NCBI GenBank assembly: GCA_030730025.1 | Contig: JANQWC010000011.1 | Span: 1 to 40,887, forward strand | DNA length: 40,887 nucleotides | Direction of reading: 5' to 3' | Source: Crocinitomicaceae bacterium | GTDB taxonomy: Bacteria; Bacteroidota; Bacteroidia; Flavobacteriales_D; Crocinitomicaceae | Shown here: in pieces, positions 9,481-18,040 of the stretch | Numbering within the stretch: position 1 is the first letter of the stretch | Layout of the letters: every line of letters begins with the position of its first letter | Program-made: the position numbers and the translations under genes | Notes under the pieces: model-generated | What the model was told of the DNA's origin: nothing | Seen by the model: the letters and a program-made list of their open reading frames with translations, nothing else | The model's database searches: none

Positions 9481-9508
9481 CAAAGATAGGAAATAATTCA
9501 ATAATCAA
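9481..9508 (-). promoter_or_regulatory. promoter of tRNA-Val
   Basis: TATCTTTG on the minus strand (9481-9488) fits the Bacteroidetes -7 box. A TTG (9506-9508) lies 17 bases further up as a possible -33 element. The box is 15 bases before the tRNA 5' end. Confidence 0.65.
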
Positions 9509-9686
9509 AAGAAAAAATGAAGTTTTTTGTGTCCGGATTTAAAAAATGGCTTTAAAAATAGGGGAGGTAGGGGTTGTTTGTATGTGATTTGTTGGCGGCG
9601 TATTTGCGTGAAATTCTTGTAGTGAGTTCAATTTCAAATCGTTGCAAGTTGCAACTATTCCGAAAACTTTTCGTATACTTACCCTT

Positions 9687-11042
9687 ATGCGTAAAAGCAC
9701 AATTGTATACATGTTGTACTTCTTCGGCCTCGGCACGTTGTTGCTGGGTTGTAACTTTCGTTCACAACAAGCCGAAATGCGCAAAGACTGGGCGCAAATT
9801 GAGCGCTCCGGCAAACTCACCTTACTTATTGAAAACTCTACGCTATCCTTTTTTGAATTCAAGGGCAAGCGCATGGGTTTTGAATACGAAATCCTCGATA
9901 CCTTTTGCAAGGCGAACCACCTCAAGCTAGAGGTGAAGGTCGTCAATCAGCTGGGCGATTTCGTGCGCATGCTCCGCAAAGGCGAGGGCGATGTAGTGGC
10001 GGCCAACTTGCCGATTGCACTGCGCCAGCAAAAATACTTCAACTATTCCCTGCCTTATTACCAGACCTATCAAGTGCTCGTTCAGCGCAAATCAGATTCG
10101 ATTATTTCAGAACCAGCGCATCTGGCCGGCAAAACCATCTACATCCGTAAAAATTCAGCCTACGAAAAACGCCTTTTTGCCTTGCAAGAAGAAATCGGCG
10201 CCACCATTGACATCCGTTACCAAAAAAGCGCTCCGCTTGCCGAAGATTTGATTGAAGAAGTAGCCAAAGGACGCATTCACTATACCTTGGCCCATGAAAA
10301 CCAAGCGCGCATCGTCAAAGACATGCATCCCAATCTAGATATCGCCACCCGCATGTCTTATGAGCAGCGCATTGCCTTTGCCCTAAGGCCTAAGAGTAAA
10401 ATCCTCAAGGAGAAACTCGATGCGTTTTTACAAACTTATATTGCCTCAGAAGCTTACACCCAACTCAAGAAGCGTTATTTCGATTACATTGCTTCTACGC
10501 CAACCGAATTTTACCTGACACCTGTAGGAGCGCTTTCTCCTTTTGATGCGCTGTTTAAAAAAGCAGCCCAGGCCTACAATTGGGACTGGAAAGTACTTGC
10601 GGCTGTTTCTTTTAAGGAATCGCGCTTCAATCCGAATGCCCGCGGTTTGGGTGGCGCTTACGGCCTCATGCAATTTATGCCCAACACCGGGCCGCATTTT
10701 GGCGTCTTTCCAGAATCGAGCCCAGAAGTACAAATCAAGGGCGGTATGCGTTACTTGAATTCGATCAGCAAACGTTGGGCCAGCATTCCGGACGAACAAT
10801 CGCGTTTGCAATTTACCCTGGCCTCCTACAACGCCGGCATGAGTCACATCGAAGACGCACAGCGCCTGGCGCGCGCGGCGGGCCTCAATCCCAATAAATG
10901 GGATGGCAACGTAGCCTTGATGGTCAATAAACTCGATGAGCCACAGTTTTACCGCTCAGAGTTGGTGCGTTGTGGTGCCTACAGAGGGCAGGCTACTTCT
11001 TATGTGGCTAAAGTCTTAGCAATTTACGCACGCTGGAAATAA
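9687..11042 (+). CDS. MltF-like membrane-bound lytic transglycosylase (lipoprotein)
   Basis: It cleaves the MurNAc-GlcNAc bond of peptidoglycan to form 1,6-anhydroMurNAc. I take the ATG at 9687 because it starts a lipoprotein signal with the lipobox LLLGC; a reading frame 15 codons longer is open but puts extra residues before the signal. Residues about 40-255 form a periplasmic solute-binding (SBP_bac_3) domain as in MltF, and about 295-420 an SLT domain with catalytic Glu311 in FKESRFNP, followed by YGLMQFMP and LASYNAGM. The length (451 residues) fits MltF. It ends at the base before the miaA start, so the two genes are coupled. It opens the long plus-strand series. The gene name mltF is likely but not assigned because Bacteroidetes carry several such paralogs. 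Confidence 0.9.
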   Translation: MRKSTIVYMLYFFGLGTLLLGCNFRSQQAEMRKDWAQIERSGKLTLLIENSTLSFFEFKGKRMGFEYEILDTFCKANHLKLEVKVVNQLGDFVRMLRKGEGDVVAANLPIALRQQKYFNYSLPYYQTYQVLVQRKSDSIISEPAHLAGKTIYIRKNSAYEKRLFALQEEIGATIDIRYQKSAPLAEDLIEEVAKGRIHYTLAHENQARIVKDMHPNLDIATRMSYEQRIAFALRPKSKILKEKLDAFLQTYIASEAYTQLKKRYFDYIASTPTEFYLTPVGALSPFDALFKKAAQAYNWDWKVLAAVSFKESRFNPNARGLGGAYGLMQFMPNTGPHFGVFPESSPEVQIKGGMRYLNSISKRWASIPDEQSRLQFTLASYNAGMSHIEDAQRLARAAGLNPNKWDGNVALMVNKLDEPQFYRSELVRCGAYRGQATSYVAKVLAIYARWK

Positions 11043-11945
11043 ATGTCAGAGAAGTCTATTATTGTTGTTCAGGGTCCAACAGCCTCAGGTAAAACCGCTT
11101 TGGCCATTGCGTTGGCCAAACAGTACCAAACCGAAATCATTTCTTTTGATTCCAGACAATTTTACAAAGAACTGGCCATTGGTGTGGCCCGGCCAAATGC
11201 ACAAGAGTTGGCGCAGGTCAAGCACCACCTGATCGCCAGTCATTCTGTGCACGAGCCGCTCAATGCCAATTCGTTTGTGCAACACGCGCAACCTATTCTC
11301 GACAAGCTTTTGGCCGAAAAAGGCGCTGCGGTTTTGGTGGGTGGTTCTGCGCTCTTTGCCGATGCGCTCCTTTTGGGGCTAGATCCGTTGCCGCACGACC
11401 CTGTTGTTCAGGCCAAATGGCAAACAGTTTTTGAAAACGATGGCTTGGAAGCATTGCAAGTGGCTTTGGCGCAGCAGGATCCAGCTTTTTATCGAGAAAT
11501 AGACACCATGAACCCCACGCGGCTCATGCGCGCCTTAGAAATCAATGAGCTCACGGGGCAATCCAATGTCTCGCTACGCAAAGGACCTCGAAAAGACCCG
11601 CCTCACGTTGCACGCCTGTTTATCAATTGGCCGCGCGTGAGTTTATATGAGCGCATCAATCTGAGGGTTGATCAAATGCTTGCCGAAGGGCTCGCGCAAG
11701 AGGCGCGGGAGTTTTTTCCGGATGGCGCGCAGTTGCAAGCCTTGCAAACTGTCGGTTACCGCGAGTTTTTCGATTATTTTGAAGGGAAAACAACACAAGA
11801 AGAGGCCATCGAGAAAATCAAGCAGCATTCGCGCAATTATGCCAAGCGGCAACTCACTTGGCTGGCGCGCTATGAACAAATCATTGCTTTAGATCCGGCA
11901 ACTGATTCGGAATTATTGGCTACTGCCCTTGTTAAAATTGGTTAA
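11043..11945 (+). CDS. miaA: tRNA dimethylallyltransferase
   Basis: It adds a dimethylallyl group to N6 of A37 in tRNAs reading UNN codons, the first step toward ms2i6A. The P-loop GPTASGKT is at residues 11-18 and the FDSRQFY motif with Asp36 and Ser37 follows, as in the family. Downstream blocks NPTRLMRALEI and QHSRNYAKRQLTW are characteristic. At 300 residues it is typical for the phylum. The start codon directly follows the stop of the transglycosylase gene. A 65-base gap separates it from the next gene. Confidence 0.97.
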   Translation: MSEKSIIVVQGPTASGKTALAIALAKQYQTEIISFDSRQFYKELAIGVARPNAQELAQVKHHLIASHSVHEPLNANSFVQHAQPILDKLLAEKGAAVLVGGSALFADALLLGLDPLPHDPVVQAKWQTVFENDGLEALQVALAQQDPAFYREIDTMNPTRLMRALEINELTGQSNVSLRKGPRKDPPHVARLFINWPRVSLYERINLRVDQMLAEGLAQEAREFFPDGAQLQALQTVGYREFFDYFEGKTTQEEAIEKIKQHSRNYAKRQLTWLARYEQIIALDPATDSELLATALVKIG

Positions 11946-12010
11946 AGAAATGTTAAAAAGAAAGAGCGAAGCTTAATTTCAAGCATTTTCGTACTTAAAC
12001 AGCTGAACAC

Positions 12011-13561
12011 ATGAAACATCTATTGCTCGTATTTTCGTTCTTATTTCTCCAACAACTCAATGCGCAGAAAATCCGCTTGAAGGTTGAAGACCAAAAAGAT
12101 ACCACGGTTTACTTAATCAAATACTTTGGTTCAAAACTCTTTTATGCCGACACCGCCCAAATGAAAAACGGCGAAGTTATTTTTGATGGTGCCAAGCAAA
12201 AGCCGGGTATTGTTGGTTTGTTTTTGCCTGGGCAGCGCTACTTTGAATTCGTTTACAACAACGAAGAAATCCAGCTCGAAACCAAAGGCCCAGACTTCAT
12301 GGCCAATATGGTCATTAAAAAATCTGAGGAGAACAAATTGTTTATCCCGTACGTGAAGTTCATCAGCAGTAAAAAGGGGGAAATCGCCAAGCTTTCTGAG
12401 CAGCGCTCCAAACTGAAGTCAGACGACGCGCAATACAGCACCCTCGGCACGCAAATCGATGCGCTCAACAAAGAAGTAGAAGTGTATCAAGCCAATTTAG
12501 TGGCTGCCAATTCTGGTAAGCTCGTTTCTAAAATCGTCCAGATGTCGACAGAAGTGGTCGTGCCAGAGCCGCCTAAAGATGCGAACGGCAAAATGCTCGA
12601 CTCTAATTTTCGCTACAAATACTATTTTGCACACTACTGGGACAACGTCGATTTCAAAACCGATGCGTTGGTCAACAACCCTATTTATGCCAACAAACTC
12701 GAGTTTTATTTTGGCAAATCCATGATGATCCAACACTGGGATACCATCATTAAATACGCTTTTGCGTTTTGCGACGCCCTCGACCCGAAATCGAGAATGT
12801 ACGAATACTCAGTAGGTTGGATTGCATCTACTTACGGTAAAAGCGAAATCATGGGCATGGACAAAGTCTATTACTACATGCTCAAGCGCTATTTCTGCAC
12901 CAAAGACGCCAGCGGCAAATCGCCTGCATTCTGGGTGGCCGAAGACAAATTCGAAGACCTCTGTGAAAACCTCGATAACAAAATGAACACCGTGATGGGC
13001 ATCAAGCCACCCAATCTCATCATGCGTGACACCTCAGATACCAAATGGCTCGATTTCTACAGCCTGACTTCCGAATACACCATTCTTTATTTCTGGGATC
13101 CAGAATGTGGCCACTGCAAGAAAGTGACGCCAAAAATCCAAACGTTGTATGCCGAAAAATGGAAGGCGCGCAACATCGAAGTATTTGCAGTCGGTAAAGG
13201 CGTCGGAAAAGATTTCGAAGCCTGGAAAAAATACATCCGCGAGAGTAAACTCACGTTTATCAATGTGGCCGTGACCAATAGCATCTATGAAATTGCCAAA
13301 GCTACGCCTGAAAAACTTGTGCCGCTCTATCCTGGTGAAAAAGGCAAGCCAACGACCTTGCAAAGCCTCAACTACCAACAAACCTACGACATCTACTCGA
13401 CGCCAAAGGTTTTCGTTTTGGACAAAGACAAGAAGATCATTGCCAAAAACCTTTCGGTATCGCAGCTAGAAGACATGCTTGATCGCCTTCAAAACAAAAC
13501 AGACGCTCCCAAATTATTCCCGCCTGATCCAGAAGAGGACGAGCACATGCAAAAAGACTAA
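12011..13561 (+). CDS. exported thioredoxin-like protein with DUF4369/DUF5106-type N-terminus
   Basis: This 516-residue protein has a cleavable signal peptide (about residues 1-18, cut after LNA), an N-terminal beta-rich DUF4369-like segment (about 20-110), a helical middle resembling DUF5106 (about 110-330), and a C-terminal thioredoxin/TlpA domain with the CGHC active site (Cys366 and Cys369) in WDPECGHCKK. Such proteins act in the Bacteroidetes periplasm as thiol-disulfide oxidoreductases; substrates are generally unknown. The domain limits are my estimate. The stop codon directly abuts the start of the DHH phosphoesterase gene, so both are likely on one message. The family call is sound and the role in redox folding is inference. 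Confidence 0.85.
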   Translation: MKHLLLVFSFLFLQQLNAQKIRLKVEDQKDTTVYLIKYFGSKLFYADTAQMKNGEVIFDGAKQKPGIVGLFLPGQRYFEFVYNNEEIQLETKGPDFMANMVIKKSEENKLFIPYVKFISSKKGEIAKLSEQRSKLKSDDAQYSTLGTQIDALNKEVEVYQANLVAANSGKLVSKIVQMSTEVVVPEPPKDANGKMLDSNFRYKYYFAHYWDNVDFKTDALVNNPIYANKLEFYFGKSMMIQHWDTIIKYAFAFCDALDPKSRMYEYSVGWIASTYGKSEIMGMDKVYYYMLKRYFCTKDASGKSPAFWVAEDKFEDLCENLDNKMNTVMGIKPPNLIMRDTSDTKWLDFYSLTSEYTILYFWDPECGHCKKVTPKIQTLYAEKWKARNIEVFAVGKGVGKDFEAWKKYIRESKLTFINVAVTNSIYEIAKATPEKLVPLYPGEKGKPTTLQSLNYQQTYDIYSTPKVFVLDKDKKIIAKNLSVSQLEDMLDRLQNKTDAPKLFPPDPEEDEHMQKD

Positions 13562-14533
13562 ATGACGCCAAACCACCTCTTTTCGACACTAGAAAGTCAC
13601 CACAATTGGTTAATTACCACTCATAAAGGTCCTGACGGCGATGCTGTGGGTAGCGTAGTGGCCTGGGCTGCTTACGCTGCGCAATGCGGCAAAAACTACC
13701 TGATCGTATTTCCAGATCAGCCGGCGGCTTATTTGTGTCCGTTTTTGGAAGGTTATAATTGGAAAGTCTTTGCTGCAGATCAAACCTACAGCGGCGATTT
13801 ACTTTTTGCCTTAGATTACAATTCGTCGTCGCGTGTAGGGGAGGTGATGTCAGCATGGTTTGACAATCAAACGCTTCCCAAAGTGATGCTCGATCACCAT
13901 CCGAACCCCGCCGATTTTGTGCAAATTCCAATTTCTATCCCAACTGCTTGCTCGACAACAGAAGTGATTTATCATGTCTTGGAAGACCTCGGGCAGCTCG
14001 AACGCATCAATTTAGCCATGGCCAAAGGTCTGTACCTCGGTCTCATGACCGACACCGGTTCTTTTCGTTTCCCGTCTGTATCGGCCTACACGCACCAAAT
14101 GACCGCACATTTGCTTTCCTTGGGGCTGGCTCAGCATGAAATCCACGAAGCCGTTTACGACGTCAATAGTGTAACGCGTTTGCAATTGCGTGGTTATGCC
14201 ATAGCCGAAAAGCTACAATTGCATCCTGCGCAGCGCCTCGGCATCATGAGTCTCAGTAAAGAGGAACTCAAGCGCTTTGCGTATCAAAAAGGCGATACTG
14301 AAGGCTTGGTGAATGTTATTTTGTCGATAGAAGGCTACGATGCAGGGGTTTTTATGATGGAAACCGAAGAAGGCGTGAAGTTTTCTTTTCGCTCTAAAGG
14401 ACAGCGCTTTGTCAATGCTTTTGCACAGGCGCACTTCAATGGCGGCGGACACCAATACGCGGCAGGAGGCTTTTATGCCGGTTCGCTCAAAGATGCGCTG
14501 GCCAAACTTGAATCTTTAATTGATCAAATATAG
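13562..14533 (+). CDS. DHH-family phosphoesterase, NrnA-like (oligoribonuclease / pAp phosphatase)
   Basis: The 323-residue protein has the DHH motifs in order: HKGPDGDAVGS (Asp25, Asp27), LDYNSSSR (about residue 81), MLDHHPNP (the DHH triad), and LMTDTGSFRF with the fourth Asp. The C-terminal DHHA1 domain ends with GGGHQYAAGG. NrnA enzymes degrade short RNA oligonucleotides and dephosphorylate pAp in organisms that lack E. coli-type Orn. It begins right after the stop of the thioredoxin gene and is followed 3 bases later by the GldI-like gene. Which activity dominates here cannot be told from sequence. Confidence 0.92.
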   Translation: MTPNHLFSTLESHHNWLITTHKGPDGDAVGSVVAWAAYAAQCGKNYLIVFPDQPAAYLCPFLEGYNWKVFAADQTYSGDLLFALDYNSSSRVGEVMSAWFDNQTLPKVMLDHHPNPADFVQIPISIPTACSTTEVIYHVLEDLGQLERINLAMAKGLYLGLMTDTGSFRFPSVSAYTHQMTAHLLSLGLAQHEIHEAVYDVNSVTRLQLRGYAIAEKLQLHPAQRLGIMSLSKEELKRFAYQKGDTEGLVNVILSIEGYDAGVFMMETEEGVKFSFRSKGQRFVNAFAQAHFNGGGHQYAAGGFYAGSLKDALAKLESLIDQI

Positions 14534-14536
14534 TTC

Positions 14537-15070
14537 ATGCCCAAACAGTTTCTCCTTGTCATTGGTGTGTCGGGTCTGCTGCTTCTTTTTGCTTGTCGCA
14601 GAGAAAAAGCCGAAGACCAAACGCGGCAAAAGTGGTCTACGGATCATTCCGTAGATTTCAATCAGGAACTGAGCGTGCGCGAAAACCTCAAAATCAATAC
14701 GTTTTTAGCGCATTATTCCCATTTGAAAATGCAGCAAACGCCTTCTGGCTTGCGCTACATGATTTATGAGAAGGGCAATGCTGCTCTGGCCTTGGCGCAC
14801 GATGGCCAACAAGCTTTGGTGCGTTTAAAAGTCGGTTTGCTAGACGGCACCGTTTGCTACCAAACCAAAGCAGATCAAATTGAACGCATTACCATTGCCC
14901 ATTCAGAAAAAGAATCGGGTATACACGAAGCCTTGCAGTTCATGCGCAAGGGCGACAAAGCCAAGCTGATTTTGCCTAGTTATTTAGGGCATGGCTTGCT
15001 CGGAGACCGCAGCAAGATTCCGCCCCAAAGTATTTTATATATCGATATTCAACTAATTGAGCTCCAATGA
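14537..15070 (+). CDS. FKBP-type peptidyl-prolyl isomerase lipoprotein, GldI-like
   Basis: The 177 residues start with a lipoprotein signal ending LLLFAC (Cys about 20). The C-terminal half (about 85-175) is an FKBP fold with GIHEALQFMRKGDKAKLILPSYLGHG and a final strand SILYIDIQLIEL. It resembles GldI, the FKBP lipoprotein needed for gliding in Flavobacterium, where it is thought to help fold secretion or motility proteins. The FKBP active-site aromatics are poorly kept, so isomerase activity is not certain. It overlaps the next FKBP gene by 4 bases (ATGA), so the two are translationally coupled. The GldI link is by likeness only. Confidence 0.75.
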   Translation: MPKQFLLVIGVSGLLLLFACRREKAEDQTRQKWSTDHSVDFNQELSVRENLKINTFLAHYSHLKMQQTPSGLRYMIYEKGNAALALAHDGQQALVRLKVGLLDGTVCYQTKADQIERITIAHSEKESGIHEALQFMRKGDKAKLILPSYLGHGLLGDRSKIPPQSILYIDIQLIELQ

Positions 15071-15939
15071 GAAGTCTGTTCTTTCTTTCGTTGCTTTTGA
15101 CCTTTTCGGCCTGCAACGACACCCCTAAGCCGAAGCCGACAACCAAAAATATTGTGAAGGCCAACACCCAAGACCTCACCGCCTTAGATACCAGTGCGGC
15201 TGGCTCCAAGAAAAACCTGATCAATTTCGAGAAAGGCAAGGTGAGCATGCGCAAGCAACTTTCAAGTGGGATTGTACTCAAATGGATTGAACGTGGCACA
15301 GGTCCTGTTTTCAAAGCAGGCGAGATGGCACTCATCGACTATCGTTTGGGCACGCCAGACGGCCGCATTATTGATGGCAACAATAGAATTGACTTGCCTT
15401 TTATTCCTTTTGTGGTCGGTTACAGCATGCAAACGCAAGGTTGGGATTTAGCTTTTGCGCACTTGCGTGTGGGCGATTTTGTAAAGGTAGAGATTCCCGC
15501 AGCATTGGCTTATGGCAGTAAAGGCATCAAAGATGTGTTGGCGCCCAATACACCCAACTGGCTTTACGTAAAGGTCATTTCTAAAATCAAGCCGAGTACC
15601 GATACAGATGGTATCCGCGCCTGGAAACTCGCCGATGGCCAAGCCTTTAACCTAGAGGAGGGTAGCGCCAAGGAAGTGGCATATGAGTTTGTGGCCTCAA
15701 CACCCAATAAAGCAAATGCGATTGTAGCGCGTAAATTTCCACAGCGCTTTGTTGTGGGGCAGAAAACAACGGTTCCAGGCCTGCGAAAAATCCTTAAAAA
15801 TGCCCTGCAAGGAGAGCGCTATTACCTTGTTTTACAGCCAGAACAAGCATACGGAAGCAATGGTTATGGACAGGTTATTGCCCCCAACGAACCCGTATTC
15901 TTTTTGATCGACATCGTGGGCGTCCGGTCCATATCATAG
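15067..15939 (+). CDS. double-FKBP peptidyl-prolyl isomerase lipoprotein
   Basis: The 290-residue protein has a lipoprotein signal with FSAC (Cys16). It appears to hold two FKBP modules in a row: the first at about residues 80-180 (MALIDYRLGTPDGR, GWDLAFAHLRVGDFVKVEIP, LAYGSKG), the second at about 185-288 (VPGLRKILKNALQGERYYLVLQPEQAYGSNGYG, then a closing strand). The first keeps the GWD...AYG pattern of active FKBPs; the second keeps AYGSNGYG but is less complete near its start. It probably acts as a periplasmic chaperone or isomerase. Its start overlaps the stop of the GldI-like gene, and 32 bases with a possible promoter box separate it from the M23 peptidase gene. Confidence 0.82.
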   Translation: MRSLFFLSLLLTFSACNDTPKPKPTTKNIVKANTQDLTALDTSAAGSKKNLINFEKGKVSMRKQLSSGIVLKWIERGTGPVFKAGEMALIDYRLGTPDGRIIDGNNRIDLPFIPFVVGYSMQTQGWDLAFAHLRVGDFVKVEIPAALAYGSKGIKDVLAPNTPNWLYVKVISKIKPSTDTDGIRAWKLADGQAFNLEEGSAKEVAYEFVASTPNKANAIVARKFPQRFVVGQKTTVPGLRKILKNALQGERYYLVLQPEQAYGSNGYGQVIAPNEPVFFLIDIVGVRSIS

Positions 15940-15947
15940 GAAATGCC

Positions 15948-15955
15948 TAAATTTG
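15948..15955 (+). promoter_or_regulatory. possible -7 box before the M23 peptidase gene
   Basis: TAAATTTG matches TAnnTTTG and sits 16 bases before the TTG start of the peptidase gene, in the first real gap after three abutting genes. I do not see a clear -33 element. Confidence 0.35.
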
Positions 15956-15971
15956 TACTGAAATTTTTGTT

Positions 15972-16922
15972 TTGCGTTCGATAACTCTTTTATATATTTT
16001 TTGTTTGTTCCTTGGTTTTTCGGCCTCTGCGCAGCGTGCACTCGATACCATTGAAACCGAACTCGGCAAGGTGGTGTTGTACAGTAATAAAACTTGGTCG
16101 TTTTTACAGATCAGTACGTTTGACGGCATCATGAACCCGCGCATCAATGCCCTCATGCAAGCCCAAGACCCGAGTTTTCGCCATCCCTGGAGCAACGACG
16201 TCTGCTTCGCGAGTCGCAACGATATGTCCAAACTCAAAGACACCCTTTGGCTTTGCGTCAACGACGACTACGATCAAAACTTCCACATGCCGGCGCCCGG
16301 AATTGTTACTTCTCGTTATGGTCCTCGTAATGGAAGAAACCACAATGGCATAGACATCGATTTGGAAACAGGAGACACCGTATACGCAACTTGGTCAGGA
16401 AAAGTACGTTACGCCAAATACAACGACGGCGGCTATGGCAACTTGGTCATTATTCGCCATCCAAATGGGCTAGAAACCCTTTATGCCCACTTGAGTAAAT
16501 TTTTGGTCTATCCCGACCAAGACATCGTTGCCGGAGAGCCAATCGGCCTTGGCGGCAATACCGGAAGGTCTTATGGTTCACATTTGCACTACGAAATCCG
16601 TTTTTACGATGCGCCCATGAACCCCGAAGAAATCATCGATTTTGCCGCTAAATCGCTCAAAAACGAAAACTTATTTGTCCACAAAGGCTTATTCAGGCCA
16701 GGAGCCAAGCCTTCTGACTACTACGAGGACCATCCGGCCGAAGTGGTGCAAACTCCAGTTGTGGTGCGCACGCCTCAAGTCCGCTATTACAAAGTGCGCC
16801 CCGGTGACACCCTCACCGAAATTGCCGCGCGCAACAGCACAACCGTTACCAAAATCTGCCAACTCAACGGCATCAAACCAACTACTGTTCTCCAAGTGGG
16901 GCGCAGTCTAAGAGTAAAATAA
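15972..16922 (+). CDS. M23-family peptidase with C-terminal LysM (periplasmic murein hydrolase or activator)
   Basis: The 316-residue protein has a signal peptide (about 1-19, cut near SASAQ), an M23 lysostaphin-type domain at about residues 100-220, and one LysM repeat at about 270-316 (YYKVRPGDTLTEIA). The zinc site is intact: His124 and Asp128 in HNGIDID and the HLHYE block with His204 and His206. It should cut peptide cross-links of peptidoglycan or, as EnvC/NlpD do, activate amidases; the intact zinc ligands favour a real peptidase. The start is TTG; no ATG lies upstream and the signal peptide fits this start. bamD follows after one base. Confidence 0.92.
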   Translation: MRSITLLYIFCLFLGFSASAQRALDTIETELGKVVLYSNKTWSFLQISTFDGIMNPRINALMQAQDPSFRHPWSNDVCFASRNDMSKLKDTLWLCVNDDYDQNFHMPAPGIVTSRYGPRNGRNHNGIDIDLETGDTVYATWSGKVRYAKYNDGGYGNLVIIRHPNGLETLYAHLSKFLVYPDQDIVAGEPIGLGGNTGRSYGSHLHYEIRFYDAPMNPEEIIDFAAKSLKNENLFVHKGLFRPGAKPSDYYEDHPAEVVQTPVVVRTPQVRYYKVRPGDTLTEIAARNSTTVTKICQLNGIKPTTVLQVGRSLRVK

Positions 16923-16923
16923 C

Positions 16924-17703
16924 ATGAAAAACATTCTTCTTTTCAGCTGCTTTGTTGTTTTGCTGACTGCCTGTTCAGACTACGCCAAAATTGTAAAGGG
17001 CTCAGACTACAGCCAAAAATTCGTTACCGCCAACGCGCTCTACGATCAAAAAGATTTTGACAAAGCCATCGTTTTGTACGAGCAAATTTACCAGCACGCG
17101 CCCAAGTCGGGTGAGGGAGAGCTCTCTTACTACCGCATGGCCCAAGCGTACTATGAAATCGAAGATTACTACATGGCGCAGTATTACTACAGCTCGTATA
17201 TGCAGCGCTTTCCTTACAGTGATAAATCCGAAGAAATTTTATTCATGATTGCGATGTGCTCGGTCAAAAACTCACCCGAACACACCTTAGATCAAACCGA
17301 AACAGAACTCGCTATTTCTAATGTGCAGCAATTCGTAGACCGCTACCCTGGTTCTTACCTCGTCGATTCCTGCAACCTGATCATCGATCAACTCCGTTTT
17401 AAATTGGAGCGCAAAGAATTCGAAACCGTTCAACTTTACGACCGCACCGAGAACTTCAAAGCTGCTGTGGCAGCAGGTGAGCTTTTTATGGAGCACTACA
17501 GCCGCTCTGCATTTATGGAAGAAGCACACTACATGGTGGTCAAAAATTCTTATTTCATGACCATCAATAGCATCGAAAGCAAAAAAAGTGAGCGAAGCGC
17601 CCAAACAACGGAAAGATTCCGTAACTTTGCCATTCGCTATGCAGGCTCTAAATACCTCAAGGAATTAGAAAGCTACGTCGCGTTACTAGAAAAAAAACAA
17701 TAA
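16924..17703 (+). CDS. bamD: outer-membrane protein assembly factor BamD
   Basis: BamD is the essential TPR lipoprotein of the BAM complex that inserts beta-barrel proteins into the outer membrane. The 259-residue protein has a lipoprotein signal with lipobox LTAC (Cys17) and TPR-like helices rich in aromatic residues: ANALYDQKDFDKAIVLYEQ, then YYRMAQAYYEIEDYYMAQYYY with RFPYSDKSEE, a pattern typical of BamD/YfiO. It is followed after 11 bases by rpoZ and then coaBC, an order I know from other Bacteroidetes, which supports the call. Confidence 0.93.
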   Translation: MKNILLFSCFVVLLTACSDYAKIVKGSDYSQKFVTANALYDQKDFDKAIVLYEQIYQHAPKSGEGELSYYRMAQAYYEIEDYYMAQYYYSSYMQRFPYSDKSEEILFMIAMCSVKNSPEHTLDQTETELAISNVQQFVDRYPGSYLVDSCNLIIDQLRFKLERKEFETVQLYDRTENFKAAVAAGELFMEHYSRSAFMEEAHYMVVKNSYFMTINSIESKKSERSAQTTERFRNFAIRYAGSKYLKELESYVALLEKKQ

Positions 17704-17714
17704 ATACACACCAA

Positions 17715-18038
17715 ATGAGTTTCAAAAATATCGCTGCAGAACGTACTACCGTTACCCGTGACACCATCCTCGTGGAAGAGAAAACAGGCAACATCTACGA
17801 ATCTTTGGTGGCTATTTCCAAAAGAGCCAACCAAATTTCTTCAGAACTCAAAGAAGAGTTGACTCAAAAGTTGCAAGAATTCGCAACCCACACAGACAAC
17901 CTCGAAGAGGTTTTTGAAAACCGCGAGCAAATAGAAATCTCTAAGCACTACGAAAAAATGCCGAAGCCTACAGCGATCGCCATGCAAGAGTTGCTTGAAG
18001 AAAAAATCTATTTACGCAAACCAGAGTCTTTGCAATAA
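17715..18038 (+). CDS. rpoZ: RNA polymerase omega subunit, Bacteroidetes type
   Basis: This 107-residue protein has the core of the omega fold, GNIYESLVAISKRANQIS, which corresponds to the helix and ...R..Q... region that embraces the beta-prime C-terminus. The position between bamD and coaBC is the usual place in this phylum (in many other bacteria rpoZ neighbours gmk and coaBC). The C-terminal half is charged and probably helical. The gene ends 2 bases before the coaBC start. Short divergent omega proteins are easy to miss, so the neighbourhood carries part of the weight. Confidence 0.85.
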   Translation: MSFKNIAAERTTVTRDTILVEEKTGNIYESLVAISKRANQISSELKEELTQKLQEFATHTDNLEEVFENREQIEISKHYEKMPKPTAIAMQELLEEKIYLRKPESLQ

Positions 18039-18040
18039 AC

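Noticed and set aside
9642..9686. Longer N-terminus for the MltF-like protein
   Set aside because: The extra 15 codons would precede a complete lipoprotein signal peptide; the ATG at 9687 gives the correct topology.
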